64,000 nucleotides of DNA from Spongiactinospora sp. TRM90649 (GCF_029382225.1 NZ_JARLTC010000032.1:1-64000); one strand, 5' to 3'. Shown: positions 36,301 to 44,962, counted from the first letter of the stretch. Translations and numbers: made by a program. The notes: generated from the letters alone by a model not told the origin.

Positions 36301-39300
36301 GGCACACGCCCGGATCCGCCCCGCCACGGCCGCCACCGCGTCGCTCTCGGCGGCGAGGGCGGTCAGGCGTCCGAGCACGCGGGCGATCTCGGCGTCGCGG
36401 ATGGCGTGCGCTCGCCGCTCCAGGTCGCCGAGGGCGCGGTCGATCACGCCGAAGTCGTCACGGCGGTCGTCGCCGAAGGCCCGCAGTTCCCCGGTGAACG
36501 TGGTCACTTCGGTCTCGGGCAGCACGCCGTCTCGGTGCCACTCGGCCAGCCGGTCGGTGATCGCCTCGATCCGATCCCGGAGGTCGTGCCGGGCCTCGTC
36601 CACCAGCTTGTCGCGCCGCTGCCGCAACTCGGCCGCCAGCCTGCGGTCACGCCAGGCCAGCACGGCGAGCAACGAACGGGTCCCCTCGTGGTCGCCGAGG
36701 CGCGCGCGGGCGCTGAAGGCCGCCCGCCAGTCGCGCCGCTCGGCCCGGCACAGCGGGGCCAGGTCGGTGGGGGAGGGCGGGGTCAGGGGGGCGAGCGTAC
36801 GGGGTTCAAGGCGTAGCGAGGGGCACAGCAGGAGGTCACCGTTCAGCACCTGCACGACGGAGGGTTCGGCGGTGGCCAACGGCCCGCCGTCCACCAGCCG
36901 CATCGCCTCCCCGACCAACACCGCCACCCCACGCGCCGCCGCCCCCAACGCCATCCCGGCATCCAGGTCGCAGGTCATGCCCCACGCCGCCACTTCTTCC
37001 TGCGTAGCCCCTGCCCGTGCCGCCGCCTCCTGGGCTGCGGCTTCCTGCGTTGCGGCTTCCTGGGCCGTCGCATCCTGTGCCGCGGCTGCCTGCGTTGCGG
37101 TCTTCTGGGGCGCGGCTTTCTGGGGTGCTGGCTCCGGTGCTGCTGTCGCCTGTGTGGCCGCTGCGTGCGTCGCCGCTTGCTGTGCTGCCACATCCTGCGT
37201 CGCCGCGTCCTGGGGCGCTACTGCCTGTGCCGATGCGTCTGCCCTGCTGGTCGTGCTTGTCGCATGGTTCACTGTCGCGCTCGACGCCATCCCAGGTGCC
37301 GCGTCGTGGGCCGTGCCGCACGTGGCCGCTTTCTGCGTTGTGGCTCGGTGGGTCGGTGCCTTCTGTGCTGCCGTTGACCGGGGTGGGGCCTGCGGTGCCG
37401 TTGTGTCCGCGCTGCTCGTCGTGCGGTGTGCTGTCGCGCCTGCCGTCATCCCAGGTGTCGTGCCGCACGCCGGCACCCTCAGGGGGGCCGTACCGGCCGC
37501 TGTGTTCTGTGGTGCCGCCTCGGAGGGGGTGGACAGTGCGCGGAGTTCGGCCTCGGCGCGGGCGCGGTGGCGGGTTACCGAGGTGCGCAGCTCGTCCAGA
37601 GGCTTGACGGCCCATGCCACCTCGGCGTCGGCCGCGCGCAGCGCCTCCAGTTCGTGCGTCGCCGACACCCAGGCCGTCACGAGGTCGAAGGCTTTGCCGA
37701 TCTTGTCCACCAGCTTGGCGCGCGCGCCTGAGTGGATGCGCCCGCCCGGACGGTTCGCACGGCGGATCTTGGCGGTCGCGTCGATCATCCGCTCTACCGT
37801 GTCGCCGGTACGTAACCGGTCGAGTTCCTCGGCGGCGTCCGCTGCCCGGGCGGTGTCGCCGCGTGCCGCGATGCCCAGCAGACGGCCGAGCGGCTCGTCC
37901 TCCTGGAGCAGCGTCTTCCACACCTCGGTGGCCAGCGCGTACTTGATCGTCTGGGTCGGGCTCTCGGCGAGGAACCGCTCCGCCGCCTCGGCCGCGGCCT
38001 CCTGACCGGCCGCGGCCTGCGCGGTGTTCCGCATCCGGACGGACAGGTCGGGCACCAGGTAGGCTCCCGTGTGCGCCATCTTGGCGAACGCCTCGCCCAG
38101 CGCGGTGAGTCCGGGGTACGGCGAGATCGCGGGGGCCAGGTCCTCAAGGAGCCGGGCCGTCTCGGGGGTCGGGTTCACCAGGCCCGCCCGGAGGGCCGAC
38201 GCCCAGGCGAGCAATCGGCCGGACGGGTCGTCGGCGAGCGCCTGTGCCGTCACCGTGGTCGCGGCCTCGGCGTAGGCCGCCGACAGCCGTCCGCCGAACT
38301 CGCCCATCTCGGCCGCGATCGCGGCACAGCGCCGCGCTGCGACCTCCGCCTCGGGCCGTCCGGCCGCCTGCCGCATCCACGCGGCCAACGCGAACTTCCC
38401 ACCCCGCACCGCACATGCCTCTGCCCCCACATCCCCTGGTGCCCCCGCCCGACCGTGCCTCGCGCCATTCGCCGAAGCTCCTCCGGCTGCGTCGCCGCCG
38501 CCGGTCCCCCCTGAGACCTTCCCGTCACCTGCCGCCTGGAGTGCCTCTCCGGGGGCGTTGCCGGTCGCGCGTTCGCGTTCCGTCTGGTGCGCGTCCCTGC
38601 TCGCGGTGCGGGTTGCGTGCCGCTCGGTGCCGCTGCTGATCGTGTTCCCGTGTCCGTTGTGCGTCGTACGCCCGGCTACGGTCTGCGGTGCGTCCCCGCC
38701 TGCGGTGTGGGGCAGGCGTTCGGTAGGCGTCTCGTTCGTCGTCTGCTGTGTCTGTGGAACCTGCTGGTCGTCGGCGCCGTCGCCGCGCCGTTCGTGTTCG
38801 GGGCCCCCACCCTCCATCCCGCCCCCGGCGACGCCGTTCGTGGCGCCGCTGCCGACTCCGGTGCGGCCCCCGCCGCGTCCCCGGGTCGTTGGTTCTGGTG
38901 GGTGTGCGTAGACCTCGGCGAGGAAGGCGTCGAGGTCGGCCAGGTCGGGGGGCGGTGGTGCCGGGGGTGGGACGCATGGCCGGTCGGGGACCGTGAGGAG
39001 TCCTTCGGCGGCGGCTCCGGCGATCGGCGCCCATCGGCCGGGGGCCTGTTCCCTGAACCGCTCCTGGAGGCTGAACCTCTCCAGGAACGCGTCGGGGGCG
39101 CCGCCGAGGTTGATCAGGTCGGCCAGGGTGTCGAGGCCGGGCGCGCCGCAGCGGGCGCCCTCGCGCACCTCGCTGAGCAGGTCTTCGAGCATCGGCGGGC
39201 CGGTGACGTGCGCCAGGGCGAGGACCCTGTGCTGCTGGGAGAACATGGACGCCGCCCGGTCGAGGGCCTGGCCGACGGCGTCGGCGGTCGCCTCGGGGAG

Positions 39301-40359
39301 CGGTGCACCGGACGCGGACTCGGCGCGTGCGCGCAGCGCGTCGAAGTCCTCCGCGAGCCGGAGCACCGCGCGCAGGTCGGCGTCGGCCGGGCGGCGCTCG
39401 GTGGCGCACGCCTGCCGTACGCGCTCGGCGGATCCCGACGCGTCCGCGAAGCGGGCGCGCACGCGGCTCAGTTCCTCGCGCAGTTCGCCGAACACGGCGG
39501 TGTCGTCGTACACCGGGGCTTCCGCTACGGCCGGTACGACCGCAGGTACGGCCGGTACGGCGGCGGCCTGCGGGGCCGCCTCCCGGGCGTCGCCGGGCAC
39601 CTCGGGCACCTCGGGCACCTCGGGGGCGGCGGTTACCGGGGACTCCGGTACGGCAGCCGGTGCCGCCTCCTCCCGTTCGTCCTCCGGCACCGGAGCCAGC
39701 GCCAGGGCGCGCAGTTCGGACGGCGAGATCGGCGCCTCGGGCAGGTCGGCCCTCGATTCGCGCAACTGCCCCCAGGCATCGCGAATCACCGTGGCCACCT
39801 GTGGCCGCATCCGTTCGGCCGAAGGAACGAGCAACCCCAGGGCCACCGGCGACAGGGCGTGGTCGTGCCGGAAGATGTCCATCAGGACGAGATCGACGAA
39901 CTCGTCTGACAGGCCCTCCATGCTCTTCAGGGCCTCGGCGACCCTGGGGGCCGAGGTCAGGGCCTCGGCGGCGGTGTCTCTGTGGAGGAGATTGACGCAG
40001 GCCTCTGCGGAGAGTCCATCGGCGTTGTCGAAACCCCGGCTAAAGCGGGTACTCAGCGCACATATAAGTGAAGAGCCCCTTTTCTTGTCACTTCCGCGCA
40101 GTGTCCGGGTAAGAGTGATCGCGGCCATTTTACTGATCGTGCGCATGTCACGAAGCCGGACATGGGCCAGGATCTGCTTTCGATCCGCCTGCGTATAAGC
40201 TTGATCGGCGGAGAGTAAGTCGTCCGGGCCGATCCTCCCCACCACCTCGGCCAGCACCAGGCCGACGTCGGCGAAGGCCGGCAGCGCGCCCACGGCGCCC
40301 AACGGCACGGCATGGCGCGGACCGGACTTGTCATCCTTCCCCATACTGTGCCGAACCAT
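33367..40359 (-). CDS. Giant AAA/STAND-like ATPase, 2330 residues
   Basis: The start has a perfect GGAGG six bases upstream of ATG 40359. By region: residues 1-240 helical; 240-500 helical with Glu/Pro/Ala-rich linkers; 500-640 disordered Gly/Thr/Gln-rich; 640-980 helical; about 945-1125 Ala/Gln/Thr low complexity; 1150-1450 helical; about 1600-1900 an AAA-type ATPase (NPYAP... FYGRSEQL, Walker A GGRQLGKSALL with Lys1657, Walker B LILLDEADAF with Asp1742); then a winged-helix-like segment (residues 1930-2010) and a second P-loop-like domain without a clear Walker A (VTGSAALGIDR). I know no family of this full length. It is coupled to the beta-CASP nuclease gene. Role inferred: sensor or remodeller controlling the nuclease. 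Confidence 0.85.
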   Translation of the reverse strand: MVRHSMGKDDKSGPRHAVPLGAVGALPAFADVGLVLAEVVGRIGPDDLLSADQAYTQADRKQILAHVRLRDMRTISKMAAITLTRTLRGSDKKRGSSLICALSTRFSRGFDNADGLSAEACVNLLHRDTAAEALTSAPRVAEALKSMEGLSDEFVDLVLMDIFRHDHALSPVALGLLVPSAERMRPQVATVIRDAWGQLRESRADLPEAPISPSELRALALAPVPEDEREEAAPAAVPESPVTAAPEVPEVPEVPGDAREAAPQAAAVPAVPAVVPAVAEAPVYDDTAVFGELREELSRVRARFADASGSAERVRQACATERRPADADLRAVLRLAEDFDALRARAESASGAPLPEATADAVGQALDRAASMFSQQHRVLALAHVTGPPMLEDLLSEVREGARCGAPGLDTLADLINLGGAPDAFLERFSLQERFREQAPGRWAPIAGAAAEGLLTVPDRPCVPPPAPPPPDLADLDAFLAEVYAHPPEPTTRGRGGGRTGVGSGATNGVAGGGMEGGGPEHERRGDGADDQQVPQTQQTTNETPTERLPHTAGGDAPQTVAGRTTHNGHGNTISSGTERHATRTASRDAHQTERERATGNAPGEALQAAGDGKVSGGTGGGDAAGGASANGARHGRAGAPGDVGAEACAVRGGKFALAAWMRQAAGRPEAEVAARRCAAIAAEMGEFGGRLSAAYAEAATTVTAQALADDPSGRLLAWASALRAGLVNPTPETARLLEDLAPAISPYPGLTALGEAFAKMAHTGAYLVPDLSVRMRNTAQAAAGQEAAAEAAERFLAESPTQTIKYALATEVWKTLLQEDEPLGRLLGIAARGDTARAADAAEELDRLRTGDTVERMIDATAKIRRANRPGGRIHSGARAKLVDKIGKAFDLVTAWVSATHELEALRAADAEVAWAVKPLDELRTSVTRHRARAEAELRALSTPSEAAPQNTAAGTAPLRVPACGTTPGMTAGATAHRTTSSADTTAPQAPPRSTAAQKAPTHRATTQKAATCGTAHDAAPGMASSATVNHATSTTSRADASAQAVAPQDAATQDVAAQQAATHAAATQATAAPEPAPQKAAPQKTATQAAAAQDATAQEAATQEAAAQEAAARAGATQEEVAAWGMTCDLDAGMALGAAARGVAVLVGEAMRLVDGGPLATAEPSVVQVLNGDLLLCPSLRLEPRTLAPLTPPSPTDLAPLCRAERRDWRAAFSARARLGDHEGTRSLLAVLAWRDRRLAAELRQRRDKLVDEARHDLRDRIEAITDRLAEWHRDGVLPETEVTTFTGELRAFGDDRRDDFGVIDRALGDLERRAHAIRDAEIARVLGRLTALAAESDAVAAVAGRIRACAERGDLITAREFMAQARERKDLPEPSGDAVDHLARFFPRFPQAFDDASTRERPQQGETWLRGIERALHAGSGVADPELATLLAGCGLSPSGLPQSRRTAAAAGLGMWQELAEGPKPAEVREPAIASLLRMIGLEGTQYGGVRKEPDRSWVELHRVRSDDDPVLPAFGSRMSPSGDRLRVLLVWRSPGPQQLVEWLRDQPGDQTVLVLYFGVLSAEQRRQLAAASRKRPAPVTGVLDDALIGYLACLPEASWTTTVGLLAPFGSANPYAPAGDVPEEMFYGRSEQLAEVVGRTGSSFVYGGRQLGKSALLRQAVRRLGRTDPGHRVIFETVQQIGRLVPVSAIWPVLAAHLAEAGILPESARTSTDPAEIRLEVKTWIDGDPARQVLILLDEADAFLDGDAAGASFANVTALRDLMAETGGRVKVVFAGLHRTARFQSLPNQPFAQLGAPVAIGPLDPQDAFDLLTRPLAALGLRFDPASAARVIAEANNAPALIQLFAGALLTRLRRMPVARTAPPYPITRADVDAVWRDAKVAKGFRDRFEWTLNLDKRYKVITYTVAFHALDAGADATMTAGELRAECAGWWPKGFRDATGDVFPGLLDECVDLGVLAVDGGRYRLRTPHVLSLLGGAGEIEAVLERAEGFEEPGSFDARSYRSSHLGGIERSPLTGEQVTRLLRPHDAVHLVTGSAALGIDRVAAALAEAAERHRQARVWRVGRELTFERARRRTGESAGHDVIVVELAGRRADEAEALLREATAALSASRKGTLAVALVAPPEHAVLWPPAARQAWAAVQVTELCRFDRRTIRQWMLEEEPDLTDEAAQHELLRATGGWPTLISAAVTDLTRPGSAREPDTKTDCEPHRESGRESGRVEACPGEFVRSTGVLAGAALGAAWRLLAAQTEIAESPETLADLLALAGADEPDHPLSEAALRAEGFASPLDLVEVLRMLGALVPRPDGRLEREDVLTAATRRLGAGR
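36985..37530 (-). repeat. Low-complexity Ala/Gln/Thr-rich coding repeat in the giant ATPase
   Basis: About 180 codons of degenerate short units such as AATQ, AAQEAA, APQKA and ATTQKA. At the DNA level the plus strand shows repeated GCGGCTTCCTG and GCGTTGCGG-like blocks. It looks like a flexible linker that expands and contracts by slippage. Neighbouring helical parts do not share the bias. Confidence 0.75.
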
Positions 40360-40545
40360 CAGATACCTCCGCTAGCACAATGCCACCCACATGGTAGGGG
40401 GAGAAGGTCATGAATCCTTCATAAAGCAAGGAATCAGGCGCTGTACTTCGGAAGTCTTATCCAATAGAAGGTGCCGCTGACCATGTCAGGGTAAAAGCGG
40501 GTCCGTATTGGGGAATATAAGCGTGCTGTGAAAAAAAGGATGGTC

Positions 40546-40571
40546 GTGTCCCGACGTTTCGGTCGGGACAC
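40546..40571 (-). terminator. Rho-independent terminator of the DUF574 methyltransferase gene
   Basis: GTGTCCCGAC and GTCGGGACAC form a perfect 10-base stem with a GTTTCG-type loop. Read on the minus strand it is followed by ACCATCC and then seven T. It lies 42 bases beyond the methyltransferase stop. This is the clearest intrinsic terminator in the window. The rest of the 254-base gap (40360-40613) is AT-richer and should hold the promoter of the giant ATPase operon. Confidence 0.88.
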
Positions 40572-40613
40572 AACCCAGGGTGCGGTGTGGTATTTCAGTC
40601 CGGACGACCCGTG

Positions 40614-41420
40614 TCAGACCTTCCTGCCGACCCCGCAGAACTGATAGACCTCATCCGGAACCCCGAACGGCGACTCGCTCGGCCGCCACAGCGAGCACGA
40701 GACGACCCCCGGCGGGAGCAGTTCCAGGCCGTCGAAGAACCGCGTGAGCCGTTCGCGGTCGCGCAGGCACATCTGGGCGACGCCCGCCTCGTTGCCGATG
40801 CGCACCGCCTCGCGGGCGGCGTCGCCGTTGACCTCGGCGGTTGGGTGCGCGATCGCCAGGTGGCTGCCGGACGGCACGGCGTCCAGGAAGCGCCGCACGA
40901 CCGCGTCGGCCTGGTCGTCGTCGGTCACGAAGTTGAGGATGCCGAGCATCATGATCGCGACCGGCCGGGAGAAGTCCAGGGTCGCCTTGGCCGCTTCGAT
41001 GACCGCCTCGGGTTCGCGCACGTCGGCGTGGATGTAGTCGGTGCGGCCCTCGGGGGAGCCCACCAGCAGCGCGCGGGCGTGGGTGAGCACCAGGGGATCG
41101 TTGTCCACGTAGACGATGCGGCTCTCGGGCGCGATCGCCTGGGCCACCTCGTGGGTGTTGTCGGCCGTGGGCAGGCCGGTGCCGAGGTCGAGGAACTGCC
41201 GGATCCCGGCCTCGCCCGCGAGGTAGCGGACCGCGCGGCCCAGGAACAGGCGGTCGGCGCGGGCGGAGTCCACGATGTCCGGGATGACCTGCCGGATCTG
41301 GTCGCCCACGGCCCGGTCCGCGGCGTAGTTGTCCTTGCCCCCGAGCCAGTAGTTCCAGACACGCGCGGTGTGCGGGATGTTCGGATCGAGTTTGGGAGGC
41401 GGGGCGTGCTGCTCGGCCAT
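40614..41420 (-). CDS. SAM-dependent methyltransferase, DUF574 (Methyltransf_19) family
   Basis: This 268-residue protein has the signature N-terminus NIPHTARVWNYWLGGKDNY, SAM motif FLDLGTGLPT, the acidic loop YVDNDPLVL and MMLGILNFV. The family is expanded in actinomycetes and substrates are largely unknown. It stands between a strong terminator and the FAD monooxygenase gene, 102 bases from the latter's stop, and may have its own promoter. It was not assigned to the polyketide cluster because the giant ATPase operon lies between. Confidence 0.93.
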   Translation of the reverse strand: MAEQHAPPPKLDPNIPHTARVWNYWLGGKDNYAADRAVGDQIRQVIPDIVDSARADRLFLGRAVRYLAGEAGIRQFLDLGTGLPTADNTHEVAQAIAPESRIVYVDNDPLVLTHARALLVGSPEGRTDYIHADVREPEAVIEAAKATLDFSRPVAIMMLGILNFVTDDDQADAVVRRFLDAVPSGSHLAIAHPTAEVNGDAAREAVRIGNEAGVAQMCLRDRERLTRFFDGLELLPPGVVSCSLWRPSESPFGVPDEVYQFCGVGRKV

Positions 41421-41522
41421 GGTCGTCTGTCCCTTCGGGCCGGGTCTGTCCCGTGCTGGGCACAGCTTTTCACGGGACCCCCACGAAGATGACCTTGACA
41501 GTCGGCGACTTAGATCACGATG

Positions 41523-42731
41523 TCATGCCATATAGCGCTTTGGTGAGAAATTCCGGTGCACATGAATACCCTTAGTGCTCCTCCGGTACAAAGCCCTCGC
41601 CAGGCCGATGGGCGCGGCGCCCATGAGCCGCATGATCTGGGCGAACAGCCAGACCTTCGCCCGGGTGGCGGGCACGAGCCGCTCTGCCATGGTGACGGCG
41701 AACGCGCGGCTCCCGCGCACGTAGTCGGCCAGCTCACGCTCGTAGGCGGCGAACGCCCGCGCGGGGTCGCCGCCCGCCGCGTGCAGTTCGCCCGCGAGCA
41801 CGTACGCGCCCGCGACCGCCAGGCTGGTGCCCCCGCCCACCGCCGGTCCCGGGCAGTATCCGGCGTCGCCCACCAGGCTCACCCGGCCGCGTGACCAGGT
41901 GTCCATGCGGAGCTGGGTGATCGAGTCGAAGTAGAAGGCCTGGGTCGCGTCCGCCTCGTCGAGCAGCCGGGGGATCTCCCAGCCGAGGCCGGCGTAGTGC
42001 TCGCGCAGCAGCTCCTTCTGGCGCTTCACGTCGCGGTGGTGGTAGTCCAGCGGGGACGGCGTGCGGAACAGGAACACCGCCCTGGCATCGCCCATGCGCC
42101 GCGCGCCGTACAGGCCCACCAGCCGGTTCGGCGCGGACATGGTGATCATCCGCCCGTCCAGGCCGAGGTGGTTGGGCACGGACGCCACGGCGATGTACCC
42201 GCCGATGAACGCCGAGTACCGCTCCTCCTCGCCGAACACCAGTCGGCGCACGTTGGAGTGCAGCCCATCGGCCCCGATCACCAGGTCGAAGTCACGCGCC
42301 GCCATCCCCTCGAAGGCGACCCGCACGCCGTCGCCACGGTCGTCGATGGACGTGATGGAGTCGCCGAAGACGTACTCGCAGTCGTCGCGGGTGGCGTCGT
42401 AGAGGATCTCGCTCAGGTCGTCGCGCATGATCTCGACATGCCGCCCGGGGGTGGCTCCGAAGAGCCTGGACAGGTCGAACTCCACCTTGTCCGCGCTGCC
42501 GTGCCGCAGCATGGTCAGCCGTTCGGTGCCGGTCTCGCGGGCCTGGATCCGGTCGAGCAGGCCCATCCGCTCGACGATGTCCACGGCCGGGGCGAACAGA
42601 TCGACGGCGTGCCCGCCGGTCTTGCGCAGCGCGGGGGCCCGCTCGACGACGGTGGGGCTCATGCCGCAGCGGGCCAGCCAGTAGGCCAGGACGGGGCCGG
42701 CCACGCTGGCCCCGGAGATCAGAACGCGCAT
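41523..42731 (-). CDS. FAD-dependent monooxygenase, PHBH/TetX-like
   Basis: This 402-residue protein has an N-terminal FAD-binding Rossmann motif (ISGASVAGPVLAYWL), a DG-type motif (VIGADGLHSNVRRLVF) and the second FAD loop GDAGYCPGPAVGGG. The layout matches single-component flavin hydroxylases such as the TetX/aromatic-hydroxylase group, which use NADPH and oxygen. AGGAGG precedes the ATG. It is divergent from a TetR gene across two near-identical palindromes, so it is very likely repressed until an inducer binds TetR. The role may be detoxifying a small aromatic or antibiotic (inference). Confidence 0.93.
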   Translation of the reverse strand: MRVLISGASVAGPVLAYWLARCGMSPTVVERAPALRKTGGHAVDLFAPAVDIVERMGLLDRIQARETGTERLTMLRHGSADKVEFDLSRLFGATPGRHVEIMRDDLSEILYDATRDDCEYVFGDSITSIDDRGDGVRVAFEGMAARDFDLVIGADGLHSNVRRLVFGEEERYSAFIGGYIAVASVPNHLGLDGRMITMSAPNRLVGLYGARRMGDARAVFLFRTPSPLDYHHRDVKRQKELLREHYAGLGWEIPRLLDEADATQAFYFDSITQLRMDTWSRGRVSLVGDAGYCPGPAVGGGTSLAVAGAYVLAGELHAAGGDPARAFAAYERELADYVRGSRAFAVTMAERLVPATRAKVWLFAQIMRLMGAAPIGLARALYRRSTKGIHVHRNFSPKRYMA

Positions 42732-42741
42732 TCTCCGCCTC

Positions 42742-42761
42742 CTTACTTAACGATAGGTAAG
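42742..42761. promoter_or_regulatory. TetR operator, copy 1
   Basis: CTTACTTAACGATAGGTAAG is a 20-base imperfect palindrome. It begins 11 bases upstream of the monooxygenase ATG (42731), touching its ribosome site, so binding should block that gene. Confidence 0.85.
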
Positions 42762-42787
42762 CACATCGGGGAGCGGGATCTCAAGGG

Positions 42788-42807
42788 CTTACTTAACGTT
42801 AGGTAAG
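42788..42807. promoter_or_regulatory. TetR operator, copy 2
   Basis: CTTACTTAACGTTAGGTAAG differs from copy 1 at one base and is symmetrical but for one pair. It ends 15 bases before the TetR GTG start. The two copies start 46 bases apart, which would suit autorepression plus control of the divergent monooxygenase gene. Confidence 0.88.
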
Positions 42808-42822
42808 CGATAGGCTGTCGTC

Positions 42823-43365
42823 GTGGCGAGATCCGGGTCCTCCGACACCAAGGCGCGCATCCAGCAGGTCGCGCGTGAGCTGTTCGCGCGCCAGGGCGTG
42901 CAGCAGACCAGCCTGCGCCAGATCGCCGAACGGCTCGGCATCACCAAGCCCGCGCTCTACTACCACTTCGCCTCGCGCGAAGACCTGCTCAACAGCATCA
43001 TCCAGCCCCTGGTGGACGACGTCGAGGCGTTCCTGGCCGAGCGCGAGCCCGCCGGGCGGCAGGAACCCCGGCGGCTGCTTGAGGACTACTTCGACCTGAT
43101 GTACCGCAACCGGGAGATCAGCACCATGGTGGTTCGCGAGCTGACCGCGCTCGCCTACCTCGACCTGGGCACCCGGCTGCTGGACTGGCGGCGGCGGGTC
43201 AACGCGCTGCTGGTGGGCCCACAGCCCGACCTGGAGTCCGAGGTCAGGGCCGTCGCGGCGGTCGGCGGCCTGGTCGACTGCACCGTGGCCTTCCCCGACG
43301 TGCCCGCCGACCGGCTCCGCCCGATCGCGGTCGGCACCGCCTGCGCCGCCCTCGGGATCGACTGA
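42823..43365 (+). CDS. TetR-family repressor
   Basis: This 180-residue protein has an N-terminal TetR HTH (ARIQQVARELFARQGVQQTSLRQIAERLGITKPALYYHF) followed by a helical ligand-binding domain. The start is GTG. It is divergent from the FAD monooxygenase gene with paired palindromic operators between, the standard layout for an autoregulated repressor that controls a neighbouring flavoprotein. The ligand is unknown. Confidence 0.95.
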   Translation: MARSGSSDTKARIQQVARELFARQGVQQTSLRQIAERLGITKPALYYHFASREDLLNSIIQPLVDDVEAFLAEREPAGRQEPRRLLEDYFDLMYRNREISTMVVRELTALAYLDLGTRLLDWRRRVNALLVGPQPDLESEVRAVAAVGGLVDCTVAFPDVPADRLRPIAVGTACAALGID

Positions 43366-43474
43366 TCCGCCCCGCCCGGCGGACGGGGCTAGACGGGGCT
43401 ATACGTAACTCGTCCGATGCGTCATCGCGGACGTCGGTCTACATTCCGGGCGTCGAATCCCGAGGTGAGGTCAT

Positions 43475-44725
43475 ATGCGCAAGCTGACCGTGCTGCTGTT
43501 ATCGATGTCCATGCTCGCCACACCTGCCGTGGCCCAGGCCGCCACCGGGGCCGCCATCGCGGATCCCCCGCCTCCGCAGGTCGTCTACCAGCGCGCCGAT
43601 TTCGCGGGCGGCGCGCACGAGGGGACCGCCGCCAAGCGGACCCTGGCGTTCCGCAGGCCCGTGGGCAGCGCCGAGTACACCGACGCCCTGGGCACCCGCG
43701 TCTGGGAGTACGCCCGCTGGACGAGCCCGGAGCACGCCGTCGGCTTCCCGGCCACCGAGCTCGTGGCCTCCTGGACCGCCGACACCCCGCCGGGCACCTG
43801 GATCCAGGTGGACATGCGGGGCACGGCCCCCGACACCAAGTGGTACATCCTGGGCCGCTGGGCGGAGGGCGACGCCGACATCCGCCGCACGTCCGTGCGC
43901 GCCCAGGGCGACGCCGACGGCAGCGTCTCGGTGGACACGTTCGTGGCCGCGAACGGCAGGCCGATCGACTCCTACCAGTTGCGCGTCAGCCTCTACCGCA
44001 AGCCCGGCCAGTCGCGCGGGCCCGAGATCCGCACGCTCGGCGCGATGGCCTCGGCGGTGGGGGAGCGGCCCGCCGTACCGGTCAGTCCGGGCGGCGGCGC
44101 GTGGGGCGTGGAGCTGAACGTCCCGCGCCGCTCGCAGAACGTGCACGAGGGGCACTATCCGGAGTGGGACGGCGGCGGCGAGGCGTGGTGCAGCCCCACC
44201 TCGACGACCATGGTGCTCGGCCGCTGGCACAAGTGGCCGAGCAAGAAGGACACCGCCTGGGTGAATCCGGCCGACCCCGACCCCGAGGTCGACTTCGCGG
44301 CCAGGTACACCTACGACTACACCTACCAGGGCGCGGGCAACTGGCCGTTCAACACCGCCTACGCGGGCCGGTACGGCCTGGACGGCTTCGTCACCAGGCT
44401 GCGCTCCCTCACCGAGATGGAGAAGCTCGTCAAGGCGGGCATCCCGGTCATCACCTCGCAGTCGTTCCAGGCGAGCGAGCTGCCGGGGGCCGGTTACAGC
44501 ACCAACGGGCACCTGATGGTGGTGATCGGGTTCACCCGGTCGGGCGACGTGATCGCCAATGATCCGGCCTCGCCGGACAACGACGCCGTCCGCCGTGTCT
44601 ACCCCCGCGCGAACTTCGAGAACGTCTGGCTGCGCAGCACGGGCAGCGGCGGCGTCGTCTACGTGATCCACCCGCCCGGCCGCAAGCTGCCGCCGACCAC
44701 CCCGGGACTGCCCGCCAACTGGTGA
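43475..44725 (+). CDS. Secreted C39-like cysteine peptidase family protein
   Basis: This 416-residue protein has a signal peptide (MRKLTVLLLSMSMLATPAVAQAAT). Residues 30-195 form a beta-rich exported domain. From about 205 comes a peptidase_C39_2-type domain: VPRRSQNVH (oxyanion Gln), EAWCSPTSTTMVL (nucleophile Cys) and GHLMVVIGFTRSGDVIANDPA (catalytic His, then the Asn/Asp loop). It is probably an extracellular peptidase or amidase; the substrate is unknown. A hairpin lies about 100 bases after the stop. Confidence 0.9.
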   Translation: MRKLTVLLLSMSMLATPAVAQAATGAAIADPPPPQVVYQRADFAGGAHEGTAAKRTLAFRRPVGSAEYTDALGTRVWEYARWTSPEHAVGFPATELVASWTADTPPGTWIQVDMRGTAPDTKWYILGRWAEGDADIRRTSVRAQGDADGSVSVDTFVAANGRPIDSYQLRVSLYRKPGQSRGPEIRTLGAMASAVGERPAVPVSPGGGAWGVELNVPRRSQNVHEGHYPEWDGGGEAWCSPTSTTMVLGRWHKWPSKKDTAWVNPADPDPEVDFAARYTYDYTYQGAGNWPFNTAYAGRYGLDGFVTRLRSLTEMEKLVKAGIPVITSQSFQASELPGAGYSTNGHLMVVIGFTRSGDVIANDPASPDNDAVRRVYPRANFENVWLRSTGSGGVVYVIHPPGRKLPPTTPGLPANW

Positions 44726-44818
44726 TCGGCGGTCACGCCCCGGCGACCGTCAGGGCGAACGCCGCCAGGAAGCCCACCACCAGGATCAGCCCGATCAGCA
44801 GATGGGCGTCCTCGAACG

Positions 44819-44962
44819 CTACCGGGACGGCCCGGCGCCCGGGCCGTCCCCTTTCGTTGTACACCAGAACGCGTCCAGGGCGTCCACCAGGTGCTTCTCC
44901 TCGAAGGCGAAATGCGCCTCCAGCTCCTCGATCAGGCCGTCCAGGTCGGCCAGTACGGTCGA
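44819..44962 (-). pseudogene. Hemerythrin-domain C-terminal remnant
   Basis: The minus frame from about 44956 to the TAG at 44819 reads VLADLDGLIEELEAHFAFEE then KHLVDALDAF, the last helices of a hemerythrin HHE domain, then a Gly/Pro-rich tail. No start codon or N-terminal helices are found upstream; the frame turns into Arg/Pro nonsense. This is a truncated gene joined to a membrane-protein fragment on the other strand. Confidence 0.55.
44824..44850 (+). terminator. Strong hairpin after the C39-like peptidase gene
   Basis: GGGACGGCCCGG and CCGGGCCGTCCC form a perfect 12-base stem with a CGC loop, followed on the plus strand by CTTTCGTTGT. It overlaps the end of the hemerythrin remnant. Confidence 0.65.
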
